Below, in pieces: positions 12,770-22,620 of a DNA stretch of 64,000 bases (its first letter is position 1; every line of letters starts with the position of its first letter). The notes under the pieces were generated by a model. That model did not search any database. It saw only the letters and a list, made by a program, of their open reading frames with translations, and was not told the origin of the DNA. The DNA is from Spirodela intermedia. Taxonomy: Eukaryota; Streptophyta; Magnoliopsida; Alismatales; Araceae. The translations under genes and the position numbers were made by a program. The stretch covers positions 253,001 through 317,000 of the forward strand of contig LR746281.1 of assembly GCA_902729315.2 (NCBI GenBank), in the 5' to 3' direction.

Positions 12770-13065
12770 CCTACTCCAAACCCCGGTTAGAATGTAAGCT
12801 CTGGCATGGAATCCCCGCCCATGAGGGACGTCCTCCGCCGATCCGGAAATGGAGATCTCCTCGCTTCCTCCCTCCCTCCTTCCTGTATTATGGAACGGGG
12901 AAACAAATGCCAGAACACCCGGAGCGCGTGTCCGTATGCCGGGAGCGCCGACTCGGCTGAGTATCACAGTAATGTATAACTACGAAAAGGCGGAAGGGGT
13001 GTTTAGGTAATATCTTTGTCGACTTCACCGCACGATTGAAATATATACCCGCCACCTGAGTGCAG

Positions 13066-13198
13066 GTCCATCTGATCGGTGGACTTATAATCCATTAGAG
13101 AGAAGGAACGGGATAGCCTGATAAATCATTTAGGTCCGTCAGATCGGTGGGCTTATGGAATCCATTACACATAAGGCGGGTTAGCCTGATAAATTCGG
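13066..13198. repeat. Two-copy direct repeat in the RPL37 upstream region
   Basis: Copies at about 13066-13130 and 13135-13198 share the order GATCGGTGG, then CTTAT, AATCCATTA and TAGCCTGATAAAT. Divergence between copies is modest. Confidence 0.7.
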
Positions 13199-13266
13199 AG
13201 TGGAGAGGGGTGTTTACGTCACGTCAAGTCCGTTCTGGCTGCTATAAAGTCCTTCGGTCGCGGACT

Positions 13267-13275
13267 TTAGGGTTT
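13267..13275 (+). promoter_or_regulatory. Telobox
   Basis: TTAGGGTTT, the reverse complement of AAACCCTAA, lies 65 bp upstream of the RPL37 ATG. In plants this element is found near the start of many ribosomal-protein and translation genes and acts with other proximal elements. Confidence 0.6.
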
Positions 13276-13339
13276 CTCGGGCCACATCTCTCTCGTTCTA
13301 GCAGCTAACTCCGGCGGCCGCAGCGAGCACTGGTCGGCA

Positions 13340-14587
13340 ATGGTGAGGATCTCTGGATAACCCCTCCCGGACGTTCGATATTTCCTACATCGTGCTTCAT
13401 CGCTCTCAGCAGCTGTAGCCGCTCGATCCGACTTCGACTTTGTGTCTTTGTGCAGGGTAAGGGTACGGGGAGTTTTGGTAAGAGGAGAAACAAAACCCAC
13501 ACCATCTGTACGAGGTGTGGGAGAAGGTCATACCATCTCCAGAAGGGCGTATGCTCCTCCTGCGGTTACCCTTCCGCTCGCATCCGCAAGTGTAAGCCAT
13601 GCCTCTCTTGATTCCCCACATAGATCCGCTTACTTTCTCGCTTTCCTGTCTTGGATTGTATCTTATTTCACCTGCGCCAATGTTTTTTCAATGTGCAATT
13701 ACAATTTTTATTTTGAGTATTAATAGTTTTGCGAGGAGTTATTCTTATTAGTATCGATTCCTTTCATTGTGTGCGGCTCCCTTTTAAACCGGTTGAAGGC
13801 TTCTTCTTTCGAGCCTTTAAGCATTGGTGTTAGAAACAAAGCTTGATATCATTATAGTTCTTGTATCTGTCTCTCGAAACGAAAATTCTGTATGAATACA
13901 CTGGCTTCTATTAAACAATGATGTAGCTATGATGTAGCAATGATGTAGCTTCTATTAAAAATTATATTTCTTTTATCGATTTCCGTTGTCTATAGACAAT
14001 GATGTAGGTATGGTGCTGCCTGACGATCTGCCCCCTTCTCTATCTTCCTCCCTGTAGCCACTGATTTGGCATAGTCGCTTACATCAACTGGTTATTGAAT
14101 TCTATTCCAGTGCTAATTTTTTTAACATCATAATTCCACTGAAAAGGTTGATCTCCCATCTTTCGAATAGTATATTTTTAACGTTTAGCTTCCATATTTC
14201 ACATTCCTAATATTTATTGAGTATAATTAAACTCACCTGTTGAGGTTGCTTCTTTCAAAAAAAAAAATCGACTGTAATGTTCTTGACGTGTTTTTGTGAT
14301 TCAGATAACTGGAGCGTGAAGGCCATCCGGCGGAAGACGACTGGCACTGGAAGGATGAGGTATCTTCGTCATGTGCCCCGTAGGTTCAAGACCAATTTCA
14401 GAGAAGGTACAATTTTTTCACCTAATTCAACCATTTCTGTAAATCAATGGGAAGGGGTACCTTCATTCCCCGAAGGTTTTTTTTTTTCTGACCTCGGGGC
14501 CATCTTTACCTTTACTCATTACGTTCTTCCTTTCCAGGAACCCAAGCACGTCCAAGGAAGGCCGCTGCAGCCGCTGCATCCGCTTAG
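13340..14587 (+). CDS. RPL37: 60S ribosomal protein eL37 (RPL37)
   Basis: Four exons, 13340-13342, 13456-13591, 14305-14406 and 14538-14587, give 96 residues. The first coding exon is only the ATG; the next begins [15 protein letters not shown]. The product is the zinc-binding large-subunit protein eL37, located in the cytosolic ribosome. It shows the four-cysteine zinc site as CTRC in exon 2 followed by CSSC 15 residues later, then the basic segment [15 protein letters not shown] and [14 protein letters not shown]. The C-terminus is Ala-rich ([12 protein letters not shown]). All three introns are GT-AG and all exon phases join correctly. The gene looks fully functional and is likely strongly expressed from the telobox-containing promoter upstream. 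Confidence 0.97.
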
Positions 14588-15830
14588 ATCATTCAACGCG
14601 CCGGATGGTCGAATTCAGACGCAGGCAGAGTTTCCCAGCTACCCAGTTTTTCTCGTCTTTACCCGGATCCTCGTCGTAGGTTTTAGCGGCACATTTTTTA
14701 TGCTTATGCCCAGTTCTGGGATTGTCTCAAGTGTTTTGAAATGGACGGAGTGGTCATCTTCGACGTTGTTCTTCCATAGCTTTCCGAGAATCTTTTGCTT
14801 GAATTTCTACACTTCCCAGTATGCTCCATTGCCTCAGGGCTGCTGAGGCGGTACTTAATGGGGTGGGTGCTTCCGGCCTGGCCCGTTATCTTTTACGGCC
14901 GGGACCCCCGTCAAGTCCCAGCCCCTAGTTGAGTCGGTGGGGGCGCAGTTGTGGCATGTGTCGAGGACGTTTGAGTACCAAGCGCGCGTTGAGGCGGTAC
15001 AGTCTTTTTATGGTGAGTGTCCGTTATCGTCTGAGGCATAATAGTCTGACATCTCTTACAAAGGAGAGCAAGAGACTTGCTTGCTAGTACGAGTAGATTT
15101 CACTTAACAACAGGACTGAGCCAATAGCACAGCTAGAGCCGTAGTTTACAACCATCGTTTGGGCAATAGGGGCTACATGCCCTTACATGTGAGACAGTTT
15201 GGGCATGAAGTATTAAGGACAACTGTTGATCTGATGAATCTCTCTCTATCTATACCTCTGAATGAAAATGTTATAGATAATGTTTGAGCATGGAAAGAAG
15301 GTTCTTACAAGTACTTAAGAGTATTTAGTTGTTGTACATTTAAACATGTTCTTACGTAGATAGATAAAAGCTAGATGATAAGACAAAGAATGCATTTTTC
15401 TTAGATACTCACATGACTAGTTTGATTATAGGTGTGGGATCTAGAAAAGCAAAAGGTGTTCAGAAGTAGAGATGTATCATTCTTTGAAGATCAAAATATT
15501 AAAGATATAAAAGAAGAGACAAACAGTCAAAAAATATAACATGACAAAACTAAAGTTGACATAGATTTACCTACACGACAAGATGAACAATACAAAGGGG
15601 GGGCGCTACTTCTAATAATATCTCATCTTAGAAGGTTTAGTAGACAACATCAACCTTGATGGAGGTTATCAACATGATAATCACACAATAAGGTATTAGG
15701 CAAGGTTGACCAAGAGCTTCCCATAAATCTTGACTTCCACTAGCATAAGCACATATGTGTAGGAGCACTCGCGATGCATAAACACCCATTGATGTGTTAG
15801 TAGATGTGACACTAAGATAATTTGGGTGTC
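14588..15830. other. Intergenic region between RPL37 and the copia element
   Basis: The first part (about 14600-14860) is likely the RPL37 3' UTR. A GC-rich stretch at about 14860-15010 differs sharply from the AT-rich DNA that follows and may be a fragment of a mobile or organelle-derived sequence; I do not recognise it. No supported gene. Confidence 0.4.
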
Positions 15831-16644
15831 TGTTGATTATTCAGATGTACATAAGTAACAAAAAAATAAACTATCGATAACAATTTTTTATGTATATAAG
15901 TAACAAAAAACAAAATCACTGATAATAAATTGTCCTAAAATGTTGATTCACTTCATTTCAAGAATTCATCCAATATGATTTTCATAACCTTACCTCTTTT
16001 AATTTTGATGTCCATATCTCTCCACCTTATTAGGTTAACTTTTGAGATCCAACTAATTGCCAATCTCTCTTATTGTTCTTTCAAGGATGGTTCACATCTG
16101 ATTTTGTTCAATGTTCTGCCAAAAACAATCTCTCTCTAGCATATCTCTTTTGCAATACTTGCAAGAGGAGATAGTGAATTCTGTCTTACAAGAAAGAAGA
16201 AATGAGAGATGAGGGTTTCATTAAGAACATGACTCATTCTTTTATTTTTTCATTTGTACCTTTCATTTGTGATTTACACCACCTTTTTCATAGATGAGTT
16301 ATGATTATTTTTACATCTTTGATTTACACATACAATATATATAATTGTTAAGAGGGATTTTTTTTAGTATTTAGATAATACTTAATATTTAGATAAGACA
16401 CTTAGATTAAAAAGAGAAGGGGATAAACTACAAACTTCCCATGAAAGAAAAGTGAAAAATAGGAAAAATAAGTATGATTCTAATTTCCCTAAGTTGGGTT
16501 TCAAAAAGTTTATTTTTATACCTTTTAGTTCTTTCATGAGATTTACAAGGATACCTTTCTAAATGGCTAAAAGAAATCTATGTTTTTGAACTTCTTACTC
16601 CTTTGTCATTAGGCCAAAAGGCAACCCACTAAGTCTTGAATAAT
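15831..16644 (-). repeat. Left (3') LTR of the copia element
   Basis: It matches the right LTR through shared blocks such as AATGTTGATTCACTTCATTTC, TAACCTTACCTCTTT-like text and the terminal CCCACTAAGTCTT. It is about 290 bp longer than the right copy because of AT-rich sequence at about 16250-16580 that the right copy lacks. The outer boundary TG at 15831 is clear; the inner end is approximate. Confidence 0.7.
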
Positions 16645-19600
16645 CTCTCTATATTTGAGCCCAATTGAAATATAGGCCACATTTTGAAAAATCTCCACAT
16701 TAAGAAATATATCAAGCACATTTAGAGATGGTCTACCTTGTCACACTTCGGAATAACTATACCTTGACTAAAATTGAGCTCTTTCACTAAGCTTGTAACC
16801 TTTATTACTTTTTTAATTATCTCAATCATTGTCATATGCTCAGCTTTTATTGTGGATAATATAATAATTACTCTGATTGTTGATTTCTAACTTATTAGAC
16901 CTTTTGTAAGAGTAAATAGATAGCCCATAGTGCATCTTTAGTTATTTAAATCACTTGAAAACTTACTGTCAACAAACCTTCAATTGATGTTGATTTTTAT
17001 ATTTAGACCATAGTTCCAGCATTAGTAGAACCTTTAAAATATCATATGATTCAATTACTACTATGTAATGCTCTAAGATTATATTTAACCATAATTTTTT
17101 TCACCAAATAGACAACAAATGTAATATCTAGTGTTATGCAAATCATGGAGTACATTAAGCTACCCACAATATCTGCAAAAGATATCTTTTTCATCTCTTC
17201 AATTTCTGTCTTAATTTTTGGACTCTAAGTAACATATAATTTTAAGTGATTTGTCAAAAGATACTTGATATCACCCATACCAAATAATTCATCTACTTAT
17301 TTATTGTAATTGTTTTATGATATATATAGTTGTCCATGTTTCATGTTTCAACTGATTTATATCTCAAAAATCTTCATGGTTTTATTGAGATATTTCATCT
17401 CAAACTACTCATTCGACATAAATTTAAATTTAGAAATATATTTTATATATTTGACAATAACTAACCTATCATCCAAATATAACATTTTGTAGCCATTCTT
17501 CATACCCATGCTGTGTTACAAAAGAAATCAAAAACTTTTTGTACAATTATTTTGAATATTATAATTTTTTAAACCTATAAACAAGATATTGTAGTAACTT
17601 TCAAAACCCTTATGGTTGCTCCATGTGAATGATTTTCTCCAAATCACTATGGAGAAATCACATCAAATTGTACTAGCTCTAAGTCTTCATGTGTAACCAT
17701 TAATAATATCACCTTAGTTGATGAATGTTTCATCACATAAGAAATGATTTCATCATAATTTATTTCATTCTCTTGTGAGTATCATTTTTCTGCTAATGTA
17801 AATTTAAACTTTAATCTTTTTTTAATGTGCATTCTATCATCTTAGTTATCTGCTCTTATTTGATAGTTTTTTTTTCCTTTACGAAAGCTTAACTACATAT
17901 CATGTTCTAGTTTTATACAAAGTTTTGTTTTTTCTATTGGAGTCTTCATCCATTCATTTTTATCCTTACACTCTAATACTTTATGAAATGATGTAAACTC
18001 TCTTTTACCTACAATGAAAACACAATCTTCACATAAACATTGATGATACTTTCTTCCTTCTAGTGGCACTTCCATTATCTTATTCTTCAATTGAATTAAT
18101 CTCTTCAATTTTAAATACTTTTATATTATAATTATTATCCTCTTGTTCTAGTACATGTCTTCATCAAGAGAGTTTAACATGTAATTTTTTTAAAAACTAT
18201 ATCTATATTAATTTCTATTTTTTTTAGTTATTAGATCCCAAAACTAATACCCTTTCACTCCATCTGCATAACTTAAGAAGATACACTTCTTTGAATTTGG
18301 GTCCAATTTCGATCTTTCATCACTTGAAATATAGACATACTGAGGACATATAAATATTTGTAAATTTGAATAGTCACTTATCTACCTTTCGACACTTACA
18401 TCAATAACATAAGTAGTTAATCTTTTTATCACATAACACGTCATATTTATTATGTCCAAAATTTCTTGAATAATTTTACAATCAGTCTTATACACCTTTC
18501 TCTCTCAATAATTGTCATATTCATCATTTTTGTAATTTCATTGTGTTAAGATCTTTTTCTAGTAATAAAATATATTTCAAGTTTGTGCTCTTCATAGTGC
18601 ATAAATTCAAAATTTATATATTATCATCTATTATCAATCCTAAATTCTTTTGCTTCACTCTATGTTTGATTTTTTACTTCGGTTTTTCATAGACTGAGTT
18701 TAGTAATAGTTTTTGACTTATGCTTCATGAAATAGACTCAAACTTTGTAATAGTAGTTATTAATAAATGTCACAAGAAAATTAAAGACTCATTTTGACAT
18801 TACATTCATAGGCCTTAAATCATGTTATTCAATAGGCCTTACACAGATGTAACTCATATGCCTTAAATAGATGTAATTCAATATTTTTAACACTCTTCCC
18901 ATGATTTTGTTTCAAATAATCTGTCCTCAAGTACCCTATTTCATGCCACTTATAGCATTCTTGTGTTTGAAGTCTTTGTGCTCTAAATTTTGATTTAGTA
19001 TGTAATTTTATCATTTCTTTCAATTTTCTTTTTCCTCTTGACCTTTCTCATTTTCTTACTTAGTTAACCATTAACCTTTTATCTTGTAAAATTCACCTTC
19101 CTTTGATACTATTGTAAAATATTAAATGTCACATCTTCACACTTAAAAGTTTATTTACCAAACAGAAAAATTGTCACTAAATTCTTATATGAGTTCAGGA
19201 GAGAAAAAATAAGATGTAATATTTTATCATGATCTTTAACTTTAACTCTTGATATCAACATATCATTTATGATCTAATTGAAACTGTTTTATGTGCTATA
19301 AGATCAATTCCTTTTATCATATTTATCTTATATAATTTTTTGTTTATCAAACAACATATTCACCAACGATTCTGACGTAAATTAACTCTCTAATTTTGCC
19401 CAAATATTAGTAGATGATATTCAACATCTAAAACATGATATAAAACACTAATAGCAAGACACAATCTAATAGCACCAGCTACTCTCTTTTCTAGTTTTGC
19501 TCAATCTTAATCAGTCATTAATTTACTTTTTGTTTATTTTTTATAAAATATTATATCAATATCTTACAACTCAAGTAGTTTTTTGGCCCTTCACCACCAA

Positions 19601-19686
19601 AGGTTAAAATTAAATGTTCCATCCTATTTTTTAATGTCAAATCTCGAAGAATAAGTGTTTATCATTTTCTTCCCTTATTTAACCAT

Positions 19687-19698
19687 GCTCTGATATCA
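19687..19698 (-). other. Retrotransposon primer-binding site
   Basis: On the minus strand TGATATCAGAGC closely matches the TGGTATCAGAGC sequence used by plant copia elements (one difference). Its position a few bases inside the right LTR sets the orientation of the element. Confidence 0.75.
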
Positions 19699-19703
19699 CT
19701 TCT

Positions 19704-20225
19704 TGAAGATTTGAATGTATATAAGTGAAAAAGATATGAAAATTAGTAATAAAAAATTGTTATGTATTTGAGAAATAAAGTTATGTCTTGAAATGTTGAT
19801 TCACTTCATTTCGGGAATCAATACAATGTAAATGTTAAAACCTTACCTCTTTGATTTTGAGATCGCTACCTCACCACTTTGTCAACTTAATTCCAAAGAT
19901 CCAACTAGTTGTTGATCTGTCTTGTTGTTCTTTCAAGCATTGTTCCACTTTGATTTCATTTGTTGTTCTGTCATGAACAATCAATTCTTTCTTCATGTAT
20001 CTTTGACATCAATATCTCTCCAACTAATCTCCTTCATGATATCTATAAGAAGAGACAACAAAATCTACCCTACAAGAGAGCGGAGAGGAAGAAGGATTCA
20101 ACAAGAACATACCATGCAAGAAAGGGGGAAAATGTGAAAGATATGTCTAAGGGAAATACCATATTTTTGGAACTTCCCAATCCTCTATTATTGGGCCAAA
20201 AGATAGCCCACTGAGTCTTAATACA
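19704..20225 (-). repeat. Right (5') LTR of the copia element
   Basis: Starts with TG at 19704 and ends with CA at 20225 on the plus strand. It lies next to the primer-binding site, so it is the 5' LTR of a minus-strand element. No matching 5-bp target duplication is visible at the outer edges. Confidence 0.7.
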
Positions 20226-20795
20226 AGAGCAAGTTAAGTGCATGACAAAGATGTTGCGATGTTAACCAAGTCAACATATTAATATTGTTAACTACACTCA
20301 CCACGGGAATTTGCAGCATTAAGCGGTTCTCTTAGGAGAGCATCTTACCAGGAAGTGGTTAAGAGATATTTATTGTGCTCTACATTGTTTAGATGCCCCA
20401 TCAAAAGATGGGAGTGTCGACCTCATCATAAGTAATTAAGTGAACTGCTATGAGTGACTCTCTCTAATAAATATGGGGGTCATATTGTCATTTAATGTAA
20501 AGTGAAGTTGGTGGATGGGCGGTTCCCCCTTGTTTATGTATCTCTTATTAATTAGGGTGAACCTTACTTTTGAGCAACAACTTCCAGAGGCCTCTTAGGA
20601 ATGAAACGAGACACATGCGGTGCATCGAGTGAGGTGTGCTGTCGCACGCATGGGTGTGGACGGCGTGCACAAAGTTGTGCGGCGGCAAAGATGGATGTGC
20701 GCAGCGACATTAGCGTGACACTGGAGCTCAGACCAGGCCAAATGATGGCCCCCAGTTCGATAAGGGCTTCGTTGACTGAATATGAGCTCGCTCGC
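20226..20795. other. Spacer between the copia element and the PPR-DYW gene
   Basis: AT-rich to about 20560 with no recognisable gene, then a mixed stretch that is probably the 3' UTR of the PPR-DYW gene. Short open frames here have no recognisable similarity. Confidence 0.4.
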
Positions 20796-22481
20796 TCACC
20801 AGAGACCCTTGCAGGTGCAGAGACCATGCTCGAATCTGTGGTAGCGGTTGGCGTCCCTCACCACAATCTCCCGGTCGAGGGCCCGGCTCATGAACCTGAA
20901 GGCCTCGTGGCAGTCCCCGCAAATCCTGACGTTCTTCACCACCCTCAGCGGCTTCCCCAGGGGGGCTCCCCCGCTCAGCAGCCCATACGCCAGGGCGAGC
21001 CTCTCGCTGTGGTGCCATAGCTCCCTCCTCCCCCCGGCCTCGTACCCCAGCCTCTCCACCTCGCCCATCAGCTCCTCCACCTTGGCGTATATCTCCGCCG
21101 CCCGCGTGTGCCTCCTGTCGCCCGCCAGAAACTCGTGCACCTCCCCGCGCACCTCAACCCAACTCCGCCCGCCCTCCTTCTTCACTCCCCGGTACCTCAT
21201 CGTGCTCCACAGCTCCGCCACCTCGTCCCTTCTCCCGGCCGCGGCGTAGACGTTGGCGAGCATGACGTACGCGGAGTCGTCCTGCGGGTCCACCTCCAGA
21301 ATCCGCCGGCAGGCCGTCCGCCCCAGGCCGGCGTCGCCGTGGGCCACGCAGGCGGACAGGAGCGTTCGCCAGACGGCCGCGTCCGCCTCGAAGGGCATCA
21401 ACCGCGCGACGCGCTCCGCTTCCTCGAGCCGCCCCACGCGCGCTAACGCGCCGACCAGGCACGTGTAGTGCTCCAGTGCCGGCGTCACCCCGTGCTCCGC
21501 GCTCATCAGACCCAGCCACCGCTCCGCCTCCGAGACCAGCCCGGCGTTGCTGCACGCGGTGAGGATGGCCAGGAAAGTGTATTCGTTCGCCTTCAGCCCG
21601 CCGCCGAGCATTCTATCGAACGCATGGAGTGCATGATCCGCATCTCCCTGCTGGGCGTACGCAGAGAGGAGGGCGTTCCAGGCGACCACGTTGGCGTCTC
21701 CGCAGAGGCCATCAAAGGCGCGCTGCGCGTCGCAGACGAGACCGCACTTCCCGTAGGCATCAACCAGAGCGGTTCCCACCGCCAGGTTGGCCTCCAGCCC
21801 CACTACCATGGCGTGGGCATGGATCAGCCTCGCCTGTTCCAATGCCGCCATCTCTGCGGCTGAGCGGAGGGCGCCGGAGACGCTGTACATTGTGGACTCC
21901 ACGGCCGCGGCCCGCATCGCCGCGAAGAGGGAGAGAGCGTCCACCGGCCGCCGGTTCTGCGCGAGGCCCACGACCGCGGCGGCGTAGCAGACCTCGTCTT
22001 TCTCGTCAATTTCGTCGAACACCTTCAGGGCGTCCAAGGGGCGGCCAACCTTGCAGTAGGACGCGACGACGGCGCTCCCGGCGAACGGGAGGTGAGAGAG
22101 GCACAGCTTCAGGGAGAGGGAGTGGATCTGGGGTGCGGCCCCGGAGAGGACGGCTGGGCAGGCGGCGCATTTCCCCAGGAGGGACGCAACGGTGCGCTGG
22201 TTCGGCAGGGTGCGGCTACGGACCATTGAGACGAAGAGGTGCAGCGCCGCTGCGGGGTCCATGGCGGAGATGATGGCCGTCCAGGAGACGACGGAGGGGG
22301 CGAAGGGGAGGCGATAGAAGAGACGGAGGGCATCGGCCACTGTGGAGGAGTCCCGGGAGTAGAGGGTGATCAGGCGGTTGTAGAGGGAGCGGTCGCCGGA
22401 AGCGGTCTTCACCAGGCGGGCGTGGGTCCTCCCCGGATCCTCCGCGGCGGCGGCGGCCCTCCGCTCCGCTGCCGGCGGCAT
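20796..22481 (-). CDS. PPR protein, PLS-E-DYW class, ending GLW
   Basis: Intronless gene of 561 codons from the ATG at 22481; an in-frame ATG at 22538 would give 580. I prefer 22481 because a TATA-like TATTTATAG lies just upstream of 22538. DYW-class PPR proteins enter plastids or mitochondria and direct C-to-U RNA editing. PLS-type repeats include SLYNRLITLYSRD, VVSWTAIISAMDP, GTALVDAYGKCG, VVAWNALLSAYAQQGD and HYTCLVGALARVG. The E region contains PFEADAAVWRTLLSAC and VDPQDDSAYVMLANVYA, followed by a PG box (KEGGRSWVEV). The DYW domain keeps the catalytic HSE (HSERLALAYG), the zinc CGDCH and the CxC (CTCKGLW). The final tripeptide is GLW instead of DYW. The coding sequence is strongly GC-rich. 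The editing site cannot be predicted here. Confidence 0.88.
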   Translation of the reverse strand: MPPAAERRAAAAAEDPGRTHARLVKTASGDRSLYNRLITLYSRDSSTVADALRLFYRLPFAPSVVSWTAIISAMDPAAALHLFVSMVRSRTLPNQRTVASLLGKCAACPAVLSGAAPQIHSLSLKLCLSHLPFAGSAVVASYCKVGRPLDALKVFDEIDEKDEVCYAAAVVGLAQNRRPVDALSLFAAMRAAAVESTMYSVSGALRSAAEMAALEQARLIHAHAMVVGLEANLAVGTALVDAYGKCGLVCDAQRAFDGLCGDANVVAWNALLSAYAQQGDADHALHAFDRMLGGGLKANEYTFLAILTACSNAGLVSEAERWLGLMSAEHGVTPALEHYTCLVGALARVGRLEEAERVARLMPFEADAAVWRTLLSACVAHGDAGLGRTACRRILEVDPQDDSAYVMLANVYAAAGRRDEVAELWSTMRYRGVKKEGGRSWVEVRGEVHEFLAGDRRHTRAAEIYAKVEELMGEVERLGYEAGGRRELWHHSERLALAYGLLSGGAPLGKPLRVVKNVRICGDCHEAFRFMSRALDREIVVRDANRYHRFEHGLCTCKGLW

Positions 22482-22545
22482 GGCCGAGCTCGCCCTCTGA
22501 GGCGGAGGGCCCCCAACAGATACTGACAATGGCCCCAACCTTGGT

Positions 22546-22560
22546 CTACTATAAATACCG
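22546..22560 (-). promoter_or_regulatory. TATA-like element upstream of the PPR-DYW gene
   Basis: On the minus strand the sequence reads GGTATTTATAGTAG. It lies in the 82-bp gap between the G3BP-like stop codon and the first in-frame ATG of the PPR gene. If used, transcription would start near or past 22538, favouring translation from 22481. Confidence 0.4.
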
Positions 22561-22620
22561 AAGTTATCCTGGAACAGCAGCCTCCCTAGAAAAAGCTCTC
22601 ACCTTGATCATTGCAGAAGC

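Larger units (their letters stand above)
12770..13339. promoter_or_regulatory. Bidirectional promoter region, TLDc / RPL37
   Basis: This spacer separates divergent start codons. Close to RPL37 it contains a telobox (TTAGGGTTT at 13267-13275) and a two-copy direct repeat at about 13066-13198. Teloboxes are established elements of plant ribosomal-protein promoters. Confidence 0.65.
15831..20225 (-). mobile_element. Decayed Ty1/copia LTR retrotransposon
   Basis: Similar direct repeats at 15831 to about 16644 and 19704-20225 are read as LTRs. On the minus strand the right (5') LTR is followed by TGATATCAGAGC (19698-19687), the initiator-tRNA-Met primer-binding site typical of plant copia elements. 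Minus-strand reading recovers a broken pol in the expected order: a gag zinc-knuckle remnant (about 18960-18910), a segment like the linker between integrase and reverse transcriptase (FHKVLECKDKNEWM, about 17990), LYLDDRLVIVKY at about 17484, HGQLYIS, ELFGMGDIKYL and ISFADIVGSLMYSMIC at about 17150. Stops and frameshifts are frequent. The element cannot encode its own proteins and is old, as the LTRs differ at many sites and in length. Confidence 0.85.

Noticed and set aside
14277-14846. A 189-codon plus-strand frame including RPL37 exon 3
   Set aside because: It includes exon 3 only because that intron lacks stops; the spliced eL37 frame accounts for the conserved residues.
15831-20225. CRISPR-like or satellite array in the AT-rich region
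   Set aside because: The repeats occur only twice, flank a copia pol remnant and have a primer-binding site, so they are LTRs.
21629-22273. Long plus-strand frame opposite the PPR-DYW gene
   Set aside because: It is Arg/Pro-rich, mirrors a strongly GC-rich coding strand and has no family resemblance; the minus-strand PPR-DYW protein explains the openness.
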